From contig NZ_CP016364.1 in assembly GCF_001888185.1 (NCBI RefSeq), positions 2,790,001-2,854,000 on the forward strand: DNA of 64,000 nucleotides. Reading direction: 5' to 3'. The number at the start of each line of letters is the position of its first letter. The stretch's first letter is position 1. The translations under genes were made by a program, and so were the position numbers. The notes under the pieces are model-generated. The model searched no databases and was not told where the DNA came from. It saw only the letters and a program-made list of their open reading frames with translations. Shown here piece by piece: positions 8,151 to 17,222 of the stretch. This DNA is from Phaeobacter porticola (GTDB lineage: Bacteria; Pseudomonadota; Alphaproteobacteria; Rhodobacterales; Rhodobacteraceae).

Positions 8151-8690
8151 ATGGCCCGCAAGACCGCTGTCAAAGATTACATCCGCACCATCGTAGATTT
8201 CCCTCACGAGGGCATCATGTTCCGCGATGTCACCACGCTTTTTGCCGACCCGCGCGGGTTTCGCATGGCCATCGACCAGATGTTGCACCCCTACGCAGGC
8301 GAGCAGATCGACAAGGTTGTGGGGCTTGAGGCGCGCGGCTTCATCCTTGGTGGGGCCATTGCCCATCAGCTAAGCGTTGGCTTTGTACCGATCCGCAAAA
8401 AGGGCAAGCTGCCCGGCACCACCATCAGCCAGGAGTACAAACTGGAATACGGCGAGGCGATCATGGAAATCCATGACGACGCCATCCAGCCCGGCGAAAA
8501 GATCCTTGTTGTCGATGACCTTCTTGCCACCGGCGGCACTGCGGCGGCCGGCATCAAGCTGATCGAGCGACTGGGCGGCGAAATTGTCTCTTGTGCCTTT
8601 ATCATCGACCTGCCGGAATTGGGCGGACGCAAAGTGCTTGAGGATCTTGGCATGGATGTCACCGTGCTCTGCGAGTTCGAGGGCGCCTGA
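8151..8690 (+). CDS. apt: Adenine phosphoribosyltransferase
   Basis: A 179-residue cytosolic type I phosphoribosyltransferase that joins adenine to PRPP, giving AMP and pyrophosphate. The PRPP-binding loop [12 protein letters not shown] lies at about residues 120-131, the hood segment [11 protein letters not shown] at 58-68, and RKKGKLPG at 82-89 matches bacterial Apt. Length is normal. The ATG follows AAAGGGGACCCCCT, a good ribosome site. Together with mtnP upstream it returns the adenine of methylthioadenosine to the AMP pool. A strong terminator ends the unit at 8774-8804. Confidence 0.95.
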   Translation: MARKTAVKDYIRTIVDFPHEGIMFRDVTTLFADPRGFRMAIDQMLHPYAGEQIDKVVGLEARGFILGGAIAHQLSVGFVPIRKKGKLPGTTISQEYKLEYGEAIMEIHDDAIQPGEKILVVDDLLATGGTAAAGIKLIERLGGEIVSCAFIIDLPELGGRKVLEDLGMDVTVLCEFEGA

Positions 8691-8773
8691 GCCCCTGCAA
8701 CTGGGGCTGGGTCACCTCTTTATGATCGAAAGATCGCCCTTTTCAATCACATAAATGTGAGTGGAATTTCTGC

Positions 8774-8804
8774 AAGCGCGCGGCTTAGGCGGCGCGCTTT
8801 TTTT
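8774..8804 (+). terminator. Rho-independent terminator after apt
   Basis: An 8-bp GC-rich stem (AAGCGCGC / GCGCGCTT) with a 10-nt loop is followed by a run of seven T residues. It closes the mtnP-apt unit about 85 nt after the apt stop. Confidence 0.85.
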
Positions 8805-8909
8805 GTCAACTTGCGCCCGGCGAAAACCCGCCAGATCCAAACCGCAATCCTCGCCGTAACCCCCTCAATGCCAGCTTGGGCATGCAAATCAAAACAGAGG
8901 AATGTACTC

Positions 8910-9386
8910 ATGATCCGCAAGACACTTCTGACCGCTGCCGCCACTCTCGCTCTGACCACCTCCGCCTTTGCGGGTGGCCATGCCAAGGACATCGTCGACA
9001 CCGCGGCGGGGGCTGGGGATTTCTCGACACTGGTTGCTGCGGTGCAGGCCGCTGGTCTGGTTGAGACCCTCAAAGGCGACGGCCCCTTTACCGTCTTTGC
9101 CCCGACCGATGCCGCCTTTGCCGCCCTGCCCGCAGGCACAGTCGATGAGCTTCTGAAGCCGGAGAACAAGGATAAGCTGATCGAAATCCTGACCTACCAC
9201 GTGGTTCCCGGCAAGGTGATGTCCGGTGATCTGGTCGATGATATGAAAGCCGCGACCGTTCAGGGTAGCGAAGTCACCATTGATCTGGACAGCGGCGTGA
9301 TGGTTGACGAGGCAACGGTCACAACGGCTGATATCGAGGCTGAAAACGGCGTGATCCACGTCATCGACACCGTTATCATGCCCTAA
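8910..9386 (+). CDS. Secreted fasciclin-domain protein
   Basis: A 158-residue protein made of a cleavable signal peptide ([21 protein letters not shown], predicted cleavage after AFA) and a single FAS1 domain. The two conserved FAS1 segments are visible as [15 protein letters not shown] (H1, about residues 60-75) and [12 protein letters not shown] at the extreme C-terminus (H2), with the central YH motif in [18 protein letters not shown]1 domains mediate adhesion or binding at the cell surface or in the periplasm. The ATG at 8910 follows AGAGGA. The gene stands alone, after the apt terminator and 240 nt before the MFS gene. Confidence 0.9.
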   Translation: MIRKTLLTAAATLALTTSAFAGGHAKDIVDTAAGAGDFSTLVAAVQAAGLVETLKGDGPFTVFAPTDAAFAALPAGTVDELLKPENKDKLIEILTYHVVPGKVMSGDLVDDMKAATVQGSEVTIDLDSGVMVDEATVTTADIEAENGVIHVIDTVIMP

Positions 9387-9496
9387 GTTTCAGGCGGGTG
9401 GCCAGCGAAGCGGTTCGCGCGGCCCCCACCCCTGAGTGGCGCGCCCGTTCCTGTGGTCTTTTTCCTTTCGGACCAAAGGCAGGGGCTGTGGCCACG

Positions 9497-9530
9497 GTCG
9501 GCAGCGACGGCCCGAGATACCGCTGCCGAC
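9497..9530 (+). terminator. Hairpin downstream of the fasciclin gene
   Basis: A perfect 10-bp inverted repeat (GTCGGCAGCG / CGCTGCCGAC) with a 14-nt loop, followed by AAAA rather than a T-run. It lies 110 nt after the fasciclin stop. It may end that transcript or protect its 3' end; termination is not proven by sequence. Confidence 0.4.
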
Positions 9531-9600
9531 AAAATCTGCGGCGATTGACACCCCTGCCGTCCCTCTCCCCTCTTGGAAGGGGTGAAAACCGTTGCAGCGT

Positions 9601-9626
9601 GTCGGCGCGTCTCATAGCGTGCCGAC
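9601..9626 (+). promoter_or_regulatory. Inverted repeat abutting the MFS start codon
   Basis: GTCGGCGCG (9601-9609) pairs with CGTGCCGAC (9618-9626) around an 8-nt loop, including one G-T pair, and the MFS ATG starts at 9627, the next base. No Shine-Dalgarno sequence is visible. The element could be an operator for a local repressor or an mRNA hairpin controlling initiation. Confidence 0.45.
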
Positions 9627-10847
9627 ATGTCTACATCCGCAATCCTCGACAGCCGTTATTCCTGGACCAGGCTTCTGGTGACACTGGCCATTGCCACAGT
9701 GGCCAATGTCGGCATGTGGGCGGTGATTGTGGTGATGCCTGCGGTCGAGGTCGAATTCGGCGCCGATCGCGCTGCGGCCTCTCTTCCCTATACATTGACG
9801 ATGATCGGCTTTGCCGTGGGCAATCTGGTGATTGGCCGGCTGGTCGACCGGTTTGGCATCACGCTGGCGCTCTGCGCAGCGGCACTGCTCAGCGCGATCA
9901 GCTACGGGTTGGCGATGCTGGCGCCGGATATGATCTGGCTGTCGGCAGCGCATCTGTTTCTGGGGCTGGGCACGGCGGCCGGATTTGGGCCGCTGATTGC
10001 CGATATCTCCCACTGGTTTCAACGACGGCGCGGCATAGCGGTGGCACTGGTCGCCAGCGGCAATTACCTCTCCGGTGCGATCTGGCCCACGGCGCTGGCC
10101 GGAATGCTGGCCGAAAGCGGGTGGCGCAGCGTCTATGCCACCCTTGCCGGGGTCACGCTGCTGGTGGTGATCCCGCTGTCGGTGGTCTTGCGACGCCGCA
10201 TCGCATTCGACGCGCAGGGCGACAGCGCGGCGGTTTCCGCCAGCAATGCCGCACGGGTGGGGCTCTCTCCGCGTCAATTGCAATGGATATTGGGGTTGGC
10301 AGGCATCGGCTGCTGCGTCGCTATGTCGATGCCCCAAGTTCATATCGTCGCCTATTGCGTTGGCCTTGGCTATGGCCCGACGGTGGGGGCTGAGATGCTG
10401 TCGCTGATGTTGCTGGGCGGCGTGGTCAGCCGGGTGATTTCTGGTCTGGTCGCGGATCGGTTCGGCGGCGTGCGCACACTGCTGGTGGGGTCCATCCTGC
10501 AATGTATCGCACTGTTTCTATACCTGCCCTATGACGGCATGGTCTCGCTTTATCTGGTCAGCGCCATCTTCGGGCTGGCACAGGGCGGGATCGTCCCCAG
10601 CTATGCACTGGTGGTGCGGGAATATATGCCCCCGCAGGAGGCAGGCACCCGCGTGGGTTTCGTGATGATGATGACCATCCTCGGCATGGCCCTGGGGGGA
10701 TGGATGTCGGGCTGGATCTACGACGTCAGCGGATCCTATCAGCTGGCCTTTGTGAACGGCATCTTCTGGAACGGGCTGAATATCGCGATCATGGTGCTGC
10801 TGCTGATGCGCAGCCGACCGGCGCGGCCCCGGATGCAGCCAGCCTGA
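9627..10847 (+). CDS. Major facilitator superfamily transporter
   Basis: A 406-residue inner-membrane protein with about 12 hydrophobic segments arranged as two six-helix halves around a charged central loop near residues 190-215 (LRRRIAFDAQGDS). The loop between helices 2 and 3 carries GRLVDRFG, the MFS signature, with a matching SGLVADRFGGVR in the second half. The C-terminus ends in a basic tail (RSRPARPRMQPA). It resembles small-solute or monocarboxylate-type MFS carriers, but the substrate is not deducible. Immediately before the ATG lies an inverted repeat. The convergent FAD-dependent dehydrogenase gene ends 25 nt downstream; functional coupling, for example 2-hydroxyacid uptake, is only a guess. 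Confidence 0.85.
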   Translation: MSTSAILDSRYSWTRLLVTLAIATVANVGMWAVIVVMPAVEVEFGADRAAASLPYTLTMIGFAVGNLVIGRLVDRFGITLALCAAALLSAISYGLAMLAPDMIWLSAAHLFLGLGTAAGFGPLIADISHWFQRRRGIAVALVASGNYLSGAIWPTALAGMLAESGWRSVYATLAGVTLLVVIPLSVVLRRRIAFDAQGDSAAVSASNAARVGLSPRQLQWILGLAGIGCCVAMSMPQVHIVAYCVGLGYGPTVGAEMLSLMLLGGVVSRVISGLVADRFGGVRTLLVGSILQCIALFLYLPYDGMVSLYLVSAIFGLAQGGIVPSYALVVREYMPPQEAGTRVGFVMMMTILGMALGGWMSGWIYDVSGSYQLAFVNGIFWNGLNIAIMVLLLMRSRPARPRMQPA

Positions 10848-10872
10848 GCCACCTTACCTGTCCTACCCGTCC

Positions 10873-12297
10873 TTAGTCGGCGAGTGGCACCACGGCGCCG
10901 GGGTTCATGATACCGTGCGGATCCAGCGCCTGTTTGATCGCCTGCATCGCCGCCAGTTTCACCGGATCACCATAGCGCTGCAGATCCGCCACCTTCAGCC
11001 GTCCGATGCCATGTTCAGCACTGACCGAGCCGTCGTATTCATGGGTCAGATCATGCACGCAACGCTTCACGTCATCTCTCAGATGCTCATAAGCTCTACG
11101 GTCCTTCCCTTGCGCGGGAAAGACGTTGTAGTGCAAATTACCATCGCCCAGATGACCAAAGCAATTGATCCGCATATCCCCCAGCGCTGCCAGACGCTTG
11201 CCACCCTCGACAATGAAATCGGGAATACGTGAAATCGGGACCGATATATCGTGACTAGAGACCGAGCCGATGCGGCGGTTGCCCTCGGGGATATGCTCGC
11301 GCACCGACCACAGCGCCTGCCGCTGCGCCTCTGACTGGGCGATAACGCCATCGGCGCAAAGCCCGGCCTCAAGTGCGCTCTCGAACACTGCCGCCAGCGC
11401 CTCCGCCGGGCTGCGCCCCCAGGGCAGACCAAGATCAATCAGCACGCACCAGTCCGGCAGATCGTCAAAGGGCAGGCGCAGATCCGGCAGGGTTTCGCGC
11501 AGGAACTCCAACCCCTGCCGGTGGATCAGTTCAAAGGCGCTGATTGTCTCGCCCAGTTGATCACGGGCCATTGCCAAAAGGTCAATCGCTGCCGCCGGGG
11601 AGGCCACCGTCAGAATCGCGGTGCCCTCTTCCGCCGGGATCGGCGAAAGCTTCAACGAGGCGGCGGTGATGATGCCCAGCGTGCCCTCGGCCCCGATCAG
11701 CAGGTTTCGCAGATCATACCCAGTGTTGTCCTTGCGCAGACGGCTCAGCCCCTGCCAGATCTCACCATTGGGCAGCACCGCCTCCAGCCCCAGACAGAGA
11801 TCGCGGGCGTTGCCGTAGCGCAGAACATTGACGCCACCGGCATTGGTGGCCAGCGTGCCGCCGATGCGCGCGGTTCCCTCTGCGGCCAGTGACAGCGGGA
11901 ACAGTCGACCCGCCTCCGTAGCGGCGCGTTGTACGTCAGCCAAGATCATGCCCGCCTCAACCGCGATAACGTTCTCCTGCGGGTAAACTTCGCGCAGGGC
12001 GGTCATGCGCTCCAGCGAGATCACCAGCGGTGCCGGCCCCTCCGCGCCCATGATCTGCCCGCCAACAAGCCCGGTGCCGCCGCCGTAGGGCACCACCGGC
12101 ACACGGGCGGCATGGGCCGCGCGCAGCAGCGTGGCGACTTCTTCGGTGCTGCGCGGCAGGGCAATGACACCCGCCTGCCCGTGATAGCGGCCGCGCGGTT
12201 CTTGCAGATACCGGGGGTCCGCCGGGCGCAGAGTATCTGCAGGCAGCAACGCGCGCAGATGATCGACAAAACCGGTGTCCGCAGGGTTCAGGGTCAT
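10873..12297 (-). CDS. FAD-binding oxidoreductase (GlcD / D-lactate dehydrogenase type)
   Basis: A 474-residue flavoprotein of the vanillyl-alcohol oxidase fold that oxidises D-2-hydroxyacids. The PCMH-type FAD domain spans about residues 40-215, with VPYGGGTGLVGG and GTARIGGTLATNAGG contacting FAD. The C-terminal FAD-oxidase domain carries NCFGHLGDGNLHYN and ends with ALDPHGIMNPG. D-lactate, glycolate or D-2-hydroxyglutarate are all possible substrates. There are no GlcE/GlcF partners here, which favours a single-chain D-lactate or 2-hydroxyglutarate dehydrogenase. The ATG at 12297 (MTLNPADTG) has AGGAGAGA upstream, better than an in-frame start 30 nt earlier. Confidence 0.9.
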   Translation of the reverse strand: MTLNPADTGFVDHLRALLPADTLRPADPRYLQEPRGRYHGQAGVIALPRSTEEVATLLRAAHAARVPVVPYGGGTGLVGGQIMGAEGPAPLVISLERMTALREVYPQENVIAVEAGMILADVQRAATEAGRLFPLSLAAEGTARIGGTLATNAGGVNVLRYGNARDLCLGLEAVLPNGEIWQGLSRLRKDNTGYDLRNLLIGAEGTLGIITAASLKLSPIPAEEGTAILTVASPAAAIDLLAMARDQLGETISAFELIHRQGLEFLRETLPDLRLPFDDLPDWCVLIDLGLPWGRSPAEALAAVFESALEAGLCADGVIAQSEAQRQALWSVREHIPEGNRRIGSVSSHDISVPISRIPDFIVEGGKRLAALGDMRINCFGHLGDGNLHYNVFPAQGKDRRAYEHLRDDVKRCVHDLTHEYDGSVSAEHGIGRLKVADLQRYGDPVKLAAMQAIKQALDPHGIMNPGAVVPLAD

Positions 12298-12347
12298 GCG
12301 CGTCTCTCCTATTGTCGTGATATGCAATCGACCGCACCCATTGGGCG

Positions 12348-12938
12348 TCAGGCTTGCCCGACCTGCGTGCGGCCGCGCCGATCATGGCGCAACGAAGCAT
12401 ATAGGACATGTGTCCGCCAGCGCCCGTTGATTTGCAAATAAGATTGAGCCACGCCCTCATATTTGAAGCCGGCACTCTCCAATAGCCCACGGGAGGCGGC
12501 GTTTTCCGGCAAACACGCCGCCTCGATCCGGCTCAGATCCAGCTTGGTAAAGGCGTGATGCACCACCGCCCCGATCGCCTCGCGCATATACCCATGCCGG
12601 GCAAAGGGCTGACCGGTCCAATACCCCAGCGTGCCCGCCTGTGCAGGCCCGCGCCGGATATTGTCCAGCGTGATCGCCCCGACCAGCAGCTGATCGCTGC
12701 GCCGGATCAGAAACAGCGGCAGCGCCGAGCCAGAGCTGACCGCCCGGCGCGCCCAGTAAACCCGGTTGGTGAAGCTTTTGCGGCTCAGATGATCCGCGGC
12801 CCAGCTGGGCTCCCACGGGGTGAGATAGCCCTGGCTGTGCTGGCGCAACGCGGCCCAGTCGCGAAAATCCGCATGGATCGGCGGCCTGAGCGTCAGGCGT
12901 TCGGTCTCGATACGCACTTTGCGTCCGGTCAGCAGCAT
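12348..12938 (-). CDS. GNAT family N-acetyltransferase (RimJ/RimL type)
   Basis: A 196-residue acetyltransferase beginning with the RimJ/RimL-like motif IETERLTLRPP and continuing with GYWTGQPFARHGYMREAI, the acetyl-CoA loop, then RIEAACLPENAASRGLLESAGF and YLQINGRWRTHVLYA at the end. This arrangement matches ribosomal-protein N-terminal acetyltransferases, though many homologues act on other amines. Its ATG at 12938 overlaps the final base of the upstream M16 peptidase stop, implying translational coupling. It is the last gene of the ctaC-thrC-peptidase run on the minus strand. The same association occurs, as I recall, in other Rhodobacteraceae. Confidence 0.85.
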   Translation of the reverse strand: MLLTGRKVRIETERLTLRPPIHADFRDWAALRQHSQGYLTPWEPSWAADHLSRKSFTNRVYWARRAVSSGSALPLFLIRRSDQLLVGAITLDNIRRGPAQAGTLGYWTGQPFARHGYMREAIGAVVHHAFTKLDLSRIEAACLPENAASRGLLESAGFKYEGVAQSYLQINGRWRTHVLYASLRHDRRGRTQVGQA

Positions 12939-14200
12939 CAGGCCGCGCGCCTCTCCTGCAGAGCGGCCAGCGGGGCGGCATCGCCCACCGGACCATAGAG
13001 CGCCAGCGCCATAGACGCGCGGTGCGCCATATCCTCGGCCATGGCGCGCACATCGGCGGTGGTCACCGCATCAATCCGCGCCACGGTGTCCTCCAGTGGC
13101 GGCACCTCGTCCCAGATCTGCACCAGACGGGCCAGCCGTTCGGCGCGGTTGGTCGGGCTTTCCAGCCCCATCAGCATCCCCGCCTTCATCTGTGCGCGCG
13201 CACGATCCACCTCAGCGTCGCTCATGTCGCTGGCGGCACGCTTCATCTCGTCGATGGTGATGCCAGCCAATTCATCCAGCTGATCGCCGGACGTGCCCGC
13301 ATAAAGCGTCAGCGTGCCGGTGTCGGCATAGGCACCGGTCTGGGCAAAGATCGTGTAGCACAGGCCGCGTTTTTCGCGCACCTCCTGGAACAGGCGGCTC
13401 GACATGCCGCCGCCCAGGGCGCTGGAGTAGATCTGCGCGGTATAGATCGCATCGTCGCGGTATCCCGGTCCCTCGAATGCCAGCGCGATATGGGCCTGTT
13501 CCAGCGCCTTCTCCTGCCGCGCCTCACCACCGGTGAAGGTTGCCGCCGCAGGCATAACCAGCGTCTTGGGGACCATGCTGCCGAACAGCTCTTCGGCCAG
13601 TTTCACGATTGTGTCATGGTCCACCGCACCGGAGGCGGCAAGGATCATCTGACCCGGTCCGTAGTGTTCACCGACAAACCGCTCCAGATCCTCACGGTCA
13701 AAGGCACGCACCCGCTCAGCCGGACCAAGGATGGTCCGCCCGATGGGTTGGTCATGATAGCTTTCTTCCTGCAGCCAATCGAAAATCACATCATCGGGCG
13801 TATCCAGCGCCTGACCGATTTCCTGCAAGATCACACCACGCTCAATTTCGATCTCGCGCGGGTCAAACACCGGGTTCAGCACGATGTCAGCCACGACATC
13901 CAACGCCAGCGGCACATCTTCCTGCAACACGCGGGCGTAATAGGCCGTCACCTCGCGGCTGGTGTAGGCGTTGATATAGCCTCCCACATCCTCAATCGCC
14001 TCGGCAATTTCCAGCGCGCTGCGCCGCTTGGTGCCTTTGAACGCCATATGCTCAAGAAAATGAGCGATCCCGTTCTGCTCAATCCGCTCGTTCCGCCCGC
14101 CTGCGGTCACCCAGACGCCGATGGCAGCAGATTGCAGCCCTGGCATGGTTTCGGTGACGATCCTGAACCCGTTGGCGAGTTGGTGTTGTTGAACTGTCAA
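12938..14200 (-). CDS. M16 family zinc metallopeptidase
   Basis: A 420-residue peptidase of the pitrilysin/processing-peptidase family. The inverted zinc motif is HFLEH (H47, E50, H51), with the third ligand glutamate expected in the EIERGVILQEI segment around residue 125. The C-terminal half is the non-catalytic M16 domain (RLFQEVREKRGLCYTIFAQ region). No signal peptide is seen, so it is probably cytoplasmic. Bacterial members of this length resemble the mitochondrial processing peptidase beta subunit. Its ATG overlaps the thrC stop by four bases (ATGA), so the two are coupled. Confidence 0.92.
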   Translation of the reverse strand: MTVQQHQLANGFRIVTETMPGLQSAAIGVWVTAGGRNERIEQNGIAHFLEHMAFKGTKRRSALEIAEAIEDVGGYINAYTSREVTAYYARVLQEDVPLALDVVADIVLNPVFDPREIEIERGVILQEIGQALDTPDDVIFDWLQEESYHDQPIGRTILGPAERVRAFDREDLERFVGEHYGPGQMILAASGAVDHDTIVKLAEELFGSMVPKTLVMPAAATFTGGEARQEKALEQAHIALAFEGPGYRDDAIYTAQIYSSALGGGMSSRLFQEVREKRGLCYTIFAQTGAYADTGTLTLYAGTSGDQLDELAGITIDEMKRAASDMSDAEVDRARAQMKAGMLMGLESPTNRAERLARLVQIWDEVPPLEDTVARIDAVTTADVRAMAEDMAHRASMALALYGPVGDAAPLAALQERRAA

Positions 14201-15585
14201 TGCGCGATGTGCTTTCTGATATGTGTCTCAAGAGTGGTCAGATCATTGGCGATCCGGGTCACCCGTTCCGATCTGTCATACAGATCTGCCATGCGCGGGG
14301 GAAGAGGCGGATGAATGCCGCTCGCCTCTTCTACCGCCGCCGGGAATTTCGCCGGATGCGCAGTGGCGAGCGTCACCATCGGAACCGATGTTTCACGTTG
14401 TTCGTTGGCAACCTTCACGCCGATGGCACTATGCGGGCAGAGCAGCTCACCCGAGGCGGCGCGTTCCGATTTGATGGTGGCGGAGGTTTCTTCTTCCGAG
14501 CAGCGGCCAGAGACATAGTGTTCCTGCAAGGCCTGCATGGCGCCTTGGCTCACCTCGAAACCACCCGACTTCAGCTCGTCCATCAGCTGGGCCACGGCGG
14601 CGCCGTCCTGCCCGTAGGCATAGAACAGCGCGCGTTCAAAGTTCGATGACACCTGAATGTCCATCGACGGCGAGATCGACGGAATGGTCTCGCCCTTGTG
14701 ATAACCCTGGCCGCTCAGGCAGCGGTGCAGAATGTCGTTCTGATTGGTCGCCACCACCAGCTGGTCAATCGGCAGCCCCATCTGTTTGGCGATGAAGCCT
14801 GCGAAAATGTCACCGAAGTTGCCGGTCGGCACGGTAAAGCTCACCTTGCGCTCCGGCGCGCCCAGCGACACCGCAGAGGTGAAGTAATAGACCACCTGCG
14901 CCAGCACGCGGGCAAAATTGATGGAGTTCACACCGGCCAGACGGACCTCATCGCGGAAGTCAAAGTCGTTGAACATATCCTTCAGCGCGGCCTGACAATC
15001 GTCGAAATCGCCATCCACCGCCAGCGCATGTACATTGGCATCAGTCGGCGTGGTCATCTGGCGGCGCTGAACCTCGGACACTCGCCCATGCGGATAAAGG
15101 ATGAAGACATTGACCGCATCCAAACCACCAAAGGCCTGAATCGCCGCAGAGCCGGTGTCGCCGGAGGTGGCCCCCACGATGGTCACGCTTTCGCCGCGTC
15201 GCTTCAGCGCGGTTTCAAACAGCTGGCCGATCAGCTGCATGGCAAAATCCTTGAACGCCAGCGTCGGGCCGTGGAACAGCTCCAGCAGGAAATGGTTCGG
15301 CGCCAGTTGCACCAGCGGCGCGCGCGCGGCATGGCCAAAGCCGTCATAGGCCCGGGCGATGATGCCGCGGAATTCCTCGTCCGTGAAGCAATCGCCAAGG
15401 AACGGGCGCATCACGCGAAACGCGACCTCCTCATAGGAGAGACCGGCAAGGGCCGCGATCTCATCCTTGGACATGGTCGGAATTTCGGCCGGAACATAAA
15501 GCCCGCCGTCACGGGCAAGCCCGGTCAGCATGGCGTCTTCAAAGGTCAGCTCGGGCGCCTGGCCCCGGGTCGAGATATATTTCAT
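14197..15585 (-). CDS. thrC: Threonine synthase
   Basis: A 462-residue PLP enzyme that converts O-phospho-L-homoserine to L-threonine. The PLP lysine is K112 in HGPTLAFKDFAMQL, and the phosphate-binding segment is GATSGDTGSAA (about 138-148). Length and the N-terminal MKYISTRG fit the long, SAM-independent type of threonine synthase. The gene sits between surf1 (4 nt away) and the M16 peptidase (4-nt overlap), so a housekeeping amino-acid enzyme is transcribed with cytochrome oxidase genes. This arrangement is common in alphaproteobacteria. Confidence 0.95.
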   Translation of the reverse strand: MKYISTRGQAPELTFEDAMLTGLARDGGLYVPAEIPTMSKDEIAALAGLSYEEVAFRVMRPFLGDCFTDEEFRGIIARAYDGFGHAARAPLVQLAPNHFLLELFHGPTLAFKDFAMQLIGQLFETALKRRGESVTIVGATSGDTGSAAIQAFGGLDAVNVFILYPHGRVSEVQRRQMTTPTDANVHALAVDGDFDDCQAALKDMFNDFDFRDEVRLAGVNSINFARVLAQVVYYFTSAVSLGAPERKVSFTVPTGNFGDIFAGFIAKQMGLPIDQLVVATNQNDILHRCLSGQGYHKGETIPSISPSMDIQVSSNFERALFYAYGQDGAAVAQLMDELKSGGFEVSQGAMQALQEHYVSGRCSEEETSATIKSERAASGELLCPHSAIGVKVANEQRETSVPMVTLATAHPAKFPAAVEEASGIHPPLPPRMADLYDRSERVTRIANDLTTLETHIRKHIAH

Positions 15586-15589
15586 CGCT

Positions 15590-16264
15590 TCAGCCTTCGG
15601 ATTTTGGGCGCGAGCGCCATAGGAAATAGGTGGTCATAGCGGCCCAGATAAAGGCCAGCGAAAACCACGTGATCACGTATTGCAAGTGATTGTTCTGGAT
15701 GCCTGCGGTGGTCACCGGCTGCGGTGTCACATCTGCGTCGGCAGAGGCGCTGCGGGCCACGATCAGCACCGGTTCGGTGCCCAGCCGTTCGGCCATATAA
15801 GACACATCGCGCGCATAGAGGATATTGGTATCGACCTCGGGCGGCGGGGTGGTCCAGTCGCCCTCATCCGGCCACAGGAGGTTGCCGGTGATTGAGGTGG
15901 CGCCGGTGGCACGCGCGCGCTCCTTGCCGGCGGCGGGAACAAATCCACGGTCCAACAGCACCCGGCGGCCATCTTCCGTCAGAAAGGGTGCGATGATACG
16001 GTAGCCGGTCTCCGCCTCTTTGGTGACCCAGAAGACATGCAGCTCGCCCTCATCGATCTCACCTGCGACAGTGACGGCACGGTAGCGGTCCCGATCCTCG
16101 GTGGGGGATTGCGGCAGGGCAACAGGGGTCGCGGCGATGCGGGTTGTGATGGTCTGTAGAAGATCCGCTTTCCACGCCAGCCGTTGTATCTGCCAGATCC
16201 CCAGCGCCAACAGCGCCGCAAGGCCCAGTCCGCCAACCAGGGAAAGAAAGATCAACCGCCGCAT
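15590..16264 (-). CDS. SURF1 family cytochrome oxidase biogenesis protein
   Basis: A 224-residue inner-membrane protein with the SURF1 plan: an N-terminal transmembrane helix (LIFLSLVGGLGLAALLALGIWQIQR), a periplasmic domain, and a C-terminal helix (YVITWFSLAFIWAAMTTYFLW). The GIWQxxRLxWK motif after helix 1 is diagnostic. SURF1 helps place heme a into subunit I of cytochrome aa3 oxidase. The ATG at 16264 (MRRLIF) is preceded by AAGGACAGCGTG; a longer start at 16318 would put extra charged residues before the helix. It follows ctaE and precedes thrC. Confidence 0.9.
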   Translation of the reverse strand: MRRLIFLSLVGGLGLAALLALGIWQIQRLAWKADLLQTITTRIAATPVALPQSPTEDRDRYRAVTVAGEIDEGELHVFWVTKEAETGYRIIAPFLTEDGRRVLLDRGFVPAAGKERARATGATSITGNLLWPDEGDWTTPPPEVDTNILYARDVSYMAERLGTEPVLIVARSASADADVTPQPVTTAGIQNNHLQYVITWFSLAFIWAAMTTYFLWRSRPKSEG

Positions 16265-16382
16265 CACGCTGTCCTTGCGAATGAGAAAGCGCGCGGAGCA
16301 TGGCTCCGCGCGCTGCATGTCTTACGGTGTCAGGTCGGGATTCGAAACCACAAACCTGTACCCCTTACAATTCGGCTGCGCC

Positions 16383-17198
16383 TTAGTGCGCCAGACCTGC
16401 GGTGCCCCAGACGTAAACCGCCACAAAGAGGAACAGCCAGACCACGTCAACAAAGTGCCAGTACCAGGCAGCGGCCTCAAAACCGACGTGCTGCTCGGGG
16501 GTAAAGTCGCCCTTCATCGCACGTATCAGACAGACCGTCAGGAAGATGGTGCCAAGAACCACGTGGAAACCGTGGAAACCGGTGGCCATGAAGAAGTTCG
16601 AATAGAACTCATCGCCGCCAAATTCCCAGCCTTCGTGCAGTAGGTGAATGTATTCATAGGCCTGAAGACCAGTGAAAAAGACACCCAGTACGATACCGAT
16701 TGCCAGACCCTGAACAAGCGCCTTGCGGTCGTTGTTGTGCACCAGCGCATGGTGCGCCCAGGTCACCGCACAGCCGGACAACAGCAGCACCAGCGTGTTG
16801 ATCAGCGGCAGGTGGAACGCATCAACCGGATAAATGCTCGGCGCAACGTACTCGGTGCCGATATAGGTCTCCATCGGGTAGATCGCATGTTTGAAGAACG
16901 ACCAGAACCAGGCGAAGAAGAACATCACCTCGGACATGACGAACAGGATGAACCCATAGCGCAGGCCAATGCGGACAACCGCTGTGTGGTCCCCCTGACG
17001 GGCCTCGGCCACAACTTCGGCCCACCAAGCGTAGGCTGCATAGAGAACCATGACGAGGCCGCCCCAGAACGCCCAAGCTGTGATGCCATGCATCCACAGA
17101 ACCGCGCCAAACAGCATGATAAATGCGCCGACAGAGCTGAGCAGAGGCCAGATCGACGGCGGTAGAATATGATAGTCGTGATTTTTAGCGTGCGCCAT
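16383..17198 (-). CDS. ctaE: Cytochrome c oxidase subunit III
   Basis: A 271-residue, seven-helix inner-membrane subunit of aa3-type cytochrome c oxidase. It starts [20 protein letters not shown]. It has the subunit III signatures [20 protein letters not shown] (with the conserved glutamate), HHALVHN and [10 protein letters not shown], and ends with [20 protein letters not shown]. Subunit III stabilises the oxygen-reducing core and binds phospholipid. It lies 24 nt downstream of ctaG. The subunit I gene ctaD is not in this window and must be elsewhere, as in many alphaproteobacteria. Confidence 0.97.
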   Translation of the reverse strand: MAHAKNHDYHILPPSIWPLLSSVGAFIMLFGAVLWMHGITAWAFWGGLVMVLYAAYAWWAEVVAEARQGDHTAVVRIGLRYGFILFVMSEVMFFFAWFWSFFKHAIYPMETYIGTEYVAPSIYPVDAFHLPLINTLVLLLSGCAVTWAHHALVHNNDRKALVQGLAIGIVLGVFFTGLQAYEYIHLLHEGWEFGGDEFYSNFFMATGFHGFHVVLGTIFLTVCLIRAMKGDFTPEQHVGFEAAAWYWHFVDVVWLFLFVAVYVWGTAGLAH

Positions 17199-17222
17199 TT
17201 AAGTGTCCCTCACCAAAGCGGC

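Noticed and set aside
9398-10393. A 331-codon plus-strand open frame overlapping the MFS gene
   Set aside because: It is Arg/Gly/Cys-rich in a shadow frame of the MFS transporter, has no recognisable domain and starts inside the intergenic region without a ribosome site.
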